From SAR202 cluster bacterium (lineage in GTDB: Bacteria > Chloroflexota > Dehalococcoidia > Lucifugimonadales > UBA826), in NCBI GenBank assembly GCA_009392675.1, contig VFFY01000216.1, positions 1-14,211 on the forward strand: a DNA stretch of 14,211 nucleotides, written 5' to 3'. Below, one piece after another: positions 14,141-14,211 of this stretch. The notes below the pieces were generated by a model, which did not search any database, had not been told where the DNA came from, and saw only the letters and a program-made list of their open reading frames with translations. How positions within the stretch are numbered: position 1 is the stretch's first letter; each line of letters starts with the position of its first letter. The position numbers were made by a program, and so were the translations under genes.

Positions 14141-14158
14141 TGGGCTGTCCACAGCCCA
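14141..14158 (+). terminator. Possible weak intrinsic terminator
   Basis: A 7-bp perfect stem TGGGCTG / CAGCCCA around a TCCA loop lies 47 bases after the last stop in the window. Only a short broken T run follows (ATTTGACT, then ctttaag), so termination would be weak; it may instead be part of a regulatory stem for a gene to the right. The remaining 14095-14211 shows no gene. Confidence 0.4.
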
Positions 14159-14211
14159 TTTGACTGCGCTTTAAGATATATTTAGTCTTTTCTTTATGCT
14201 TCCTATGCTAG

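Noticed and set aside
1..14211. tRNA, rRNA, CRISPR arrays, insertion sequences or phage genes
   Set aside because: No cloverleaf, rRNA signature, regularly spaced repeats, transposase motif or terminal inverted repeats were seen on either strand.

Overview
The window looks like a piece of a marine SAR202-type Chloroflexota (Dehalococcoidia-like) genome. This is an inference from gene content, not a measured placement: a moderately AT-rich sequence with several TTG starts; scattered catabolic families (2-hydroxyacid dehydrogenase, PfkB-like protein, FAD-linked oxidase and cyclase-family remnants, two different MFS carriers, a dimeric alpha/beta-barrel protein); and an actinobacterial-type inositol-1-phosphate synthase with phospholipid genes.

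Left part (1-8046) is a patchwork of mostly single genes in mixed orientation: a cut EamA permease (-), a two-domain dimeric alpha/beta-barrel protein (-), a decayed FAD-linked oxidase (-, two in-frame stops), a membrane-anchored alpha/beta hydrolase (-), a PfkB-family protein whose catalytic Asp is Ala (+), an MFS_3-type exporter (-), a decayed cyclase-family gene broken by an 8-bp tandem duplication (+), a D-2-hydroxyacid dehydrogenase (+), and an MCT-type MFS carrier (-) whose last codons are also a bidirectional terminator.

Right part (8263-14094) is a compact co-directional run. Myo-inositol-1-phosphate synthase, a PimA-like GT4 glycosyltransferase and a CDP-alcohol phosphatidyltransferase together give a plausible route from glucose-6-phosphate to phosphatidylinositol (phosphate) and a glycosylated inositol lipid. 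They are followed at once by a protein disulfide oxidoreductase-like gene, a secreted HExxH peptidase that overlaps its control signals, and an unrecognised soluble protein.

The most notable feature is the oxidoreductase at 11237-11929. Its reading frame contains a TGA (11690-11692) exactly where the first Cys of the C-terminal CPYC active site belongs. The frame stays open and family-like for 78 sense codons afterwards, and a hairpin with a bulged U and an AGUCU loop begins just downstream, much like the E. coli fdhF SECIS. I read it as a selenoprotein (UPYC), which ordinary gene calling would split into two ORFs or call broken.
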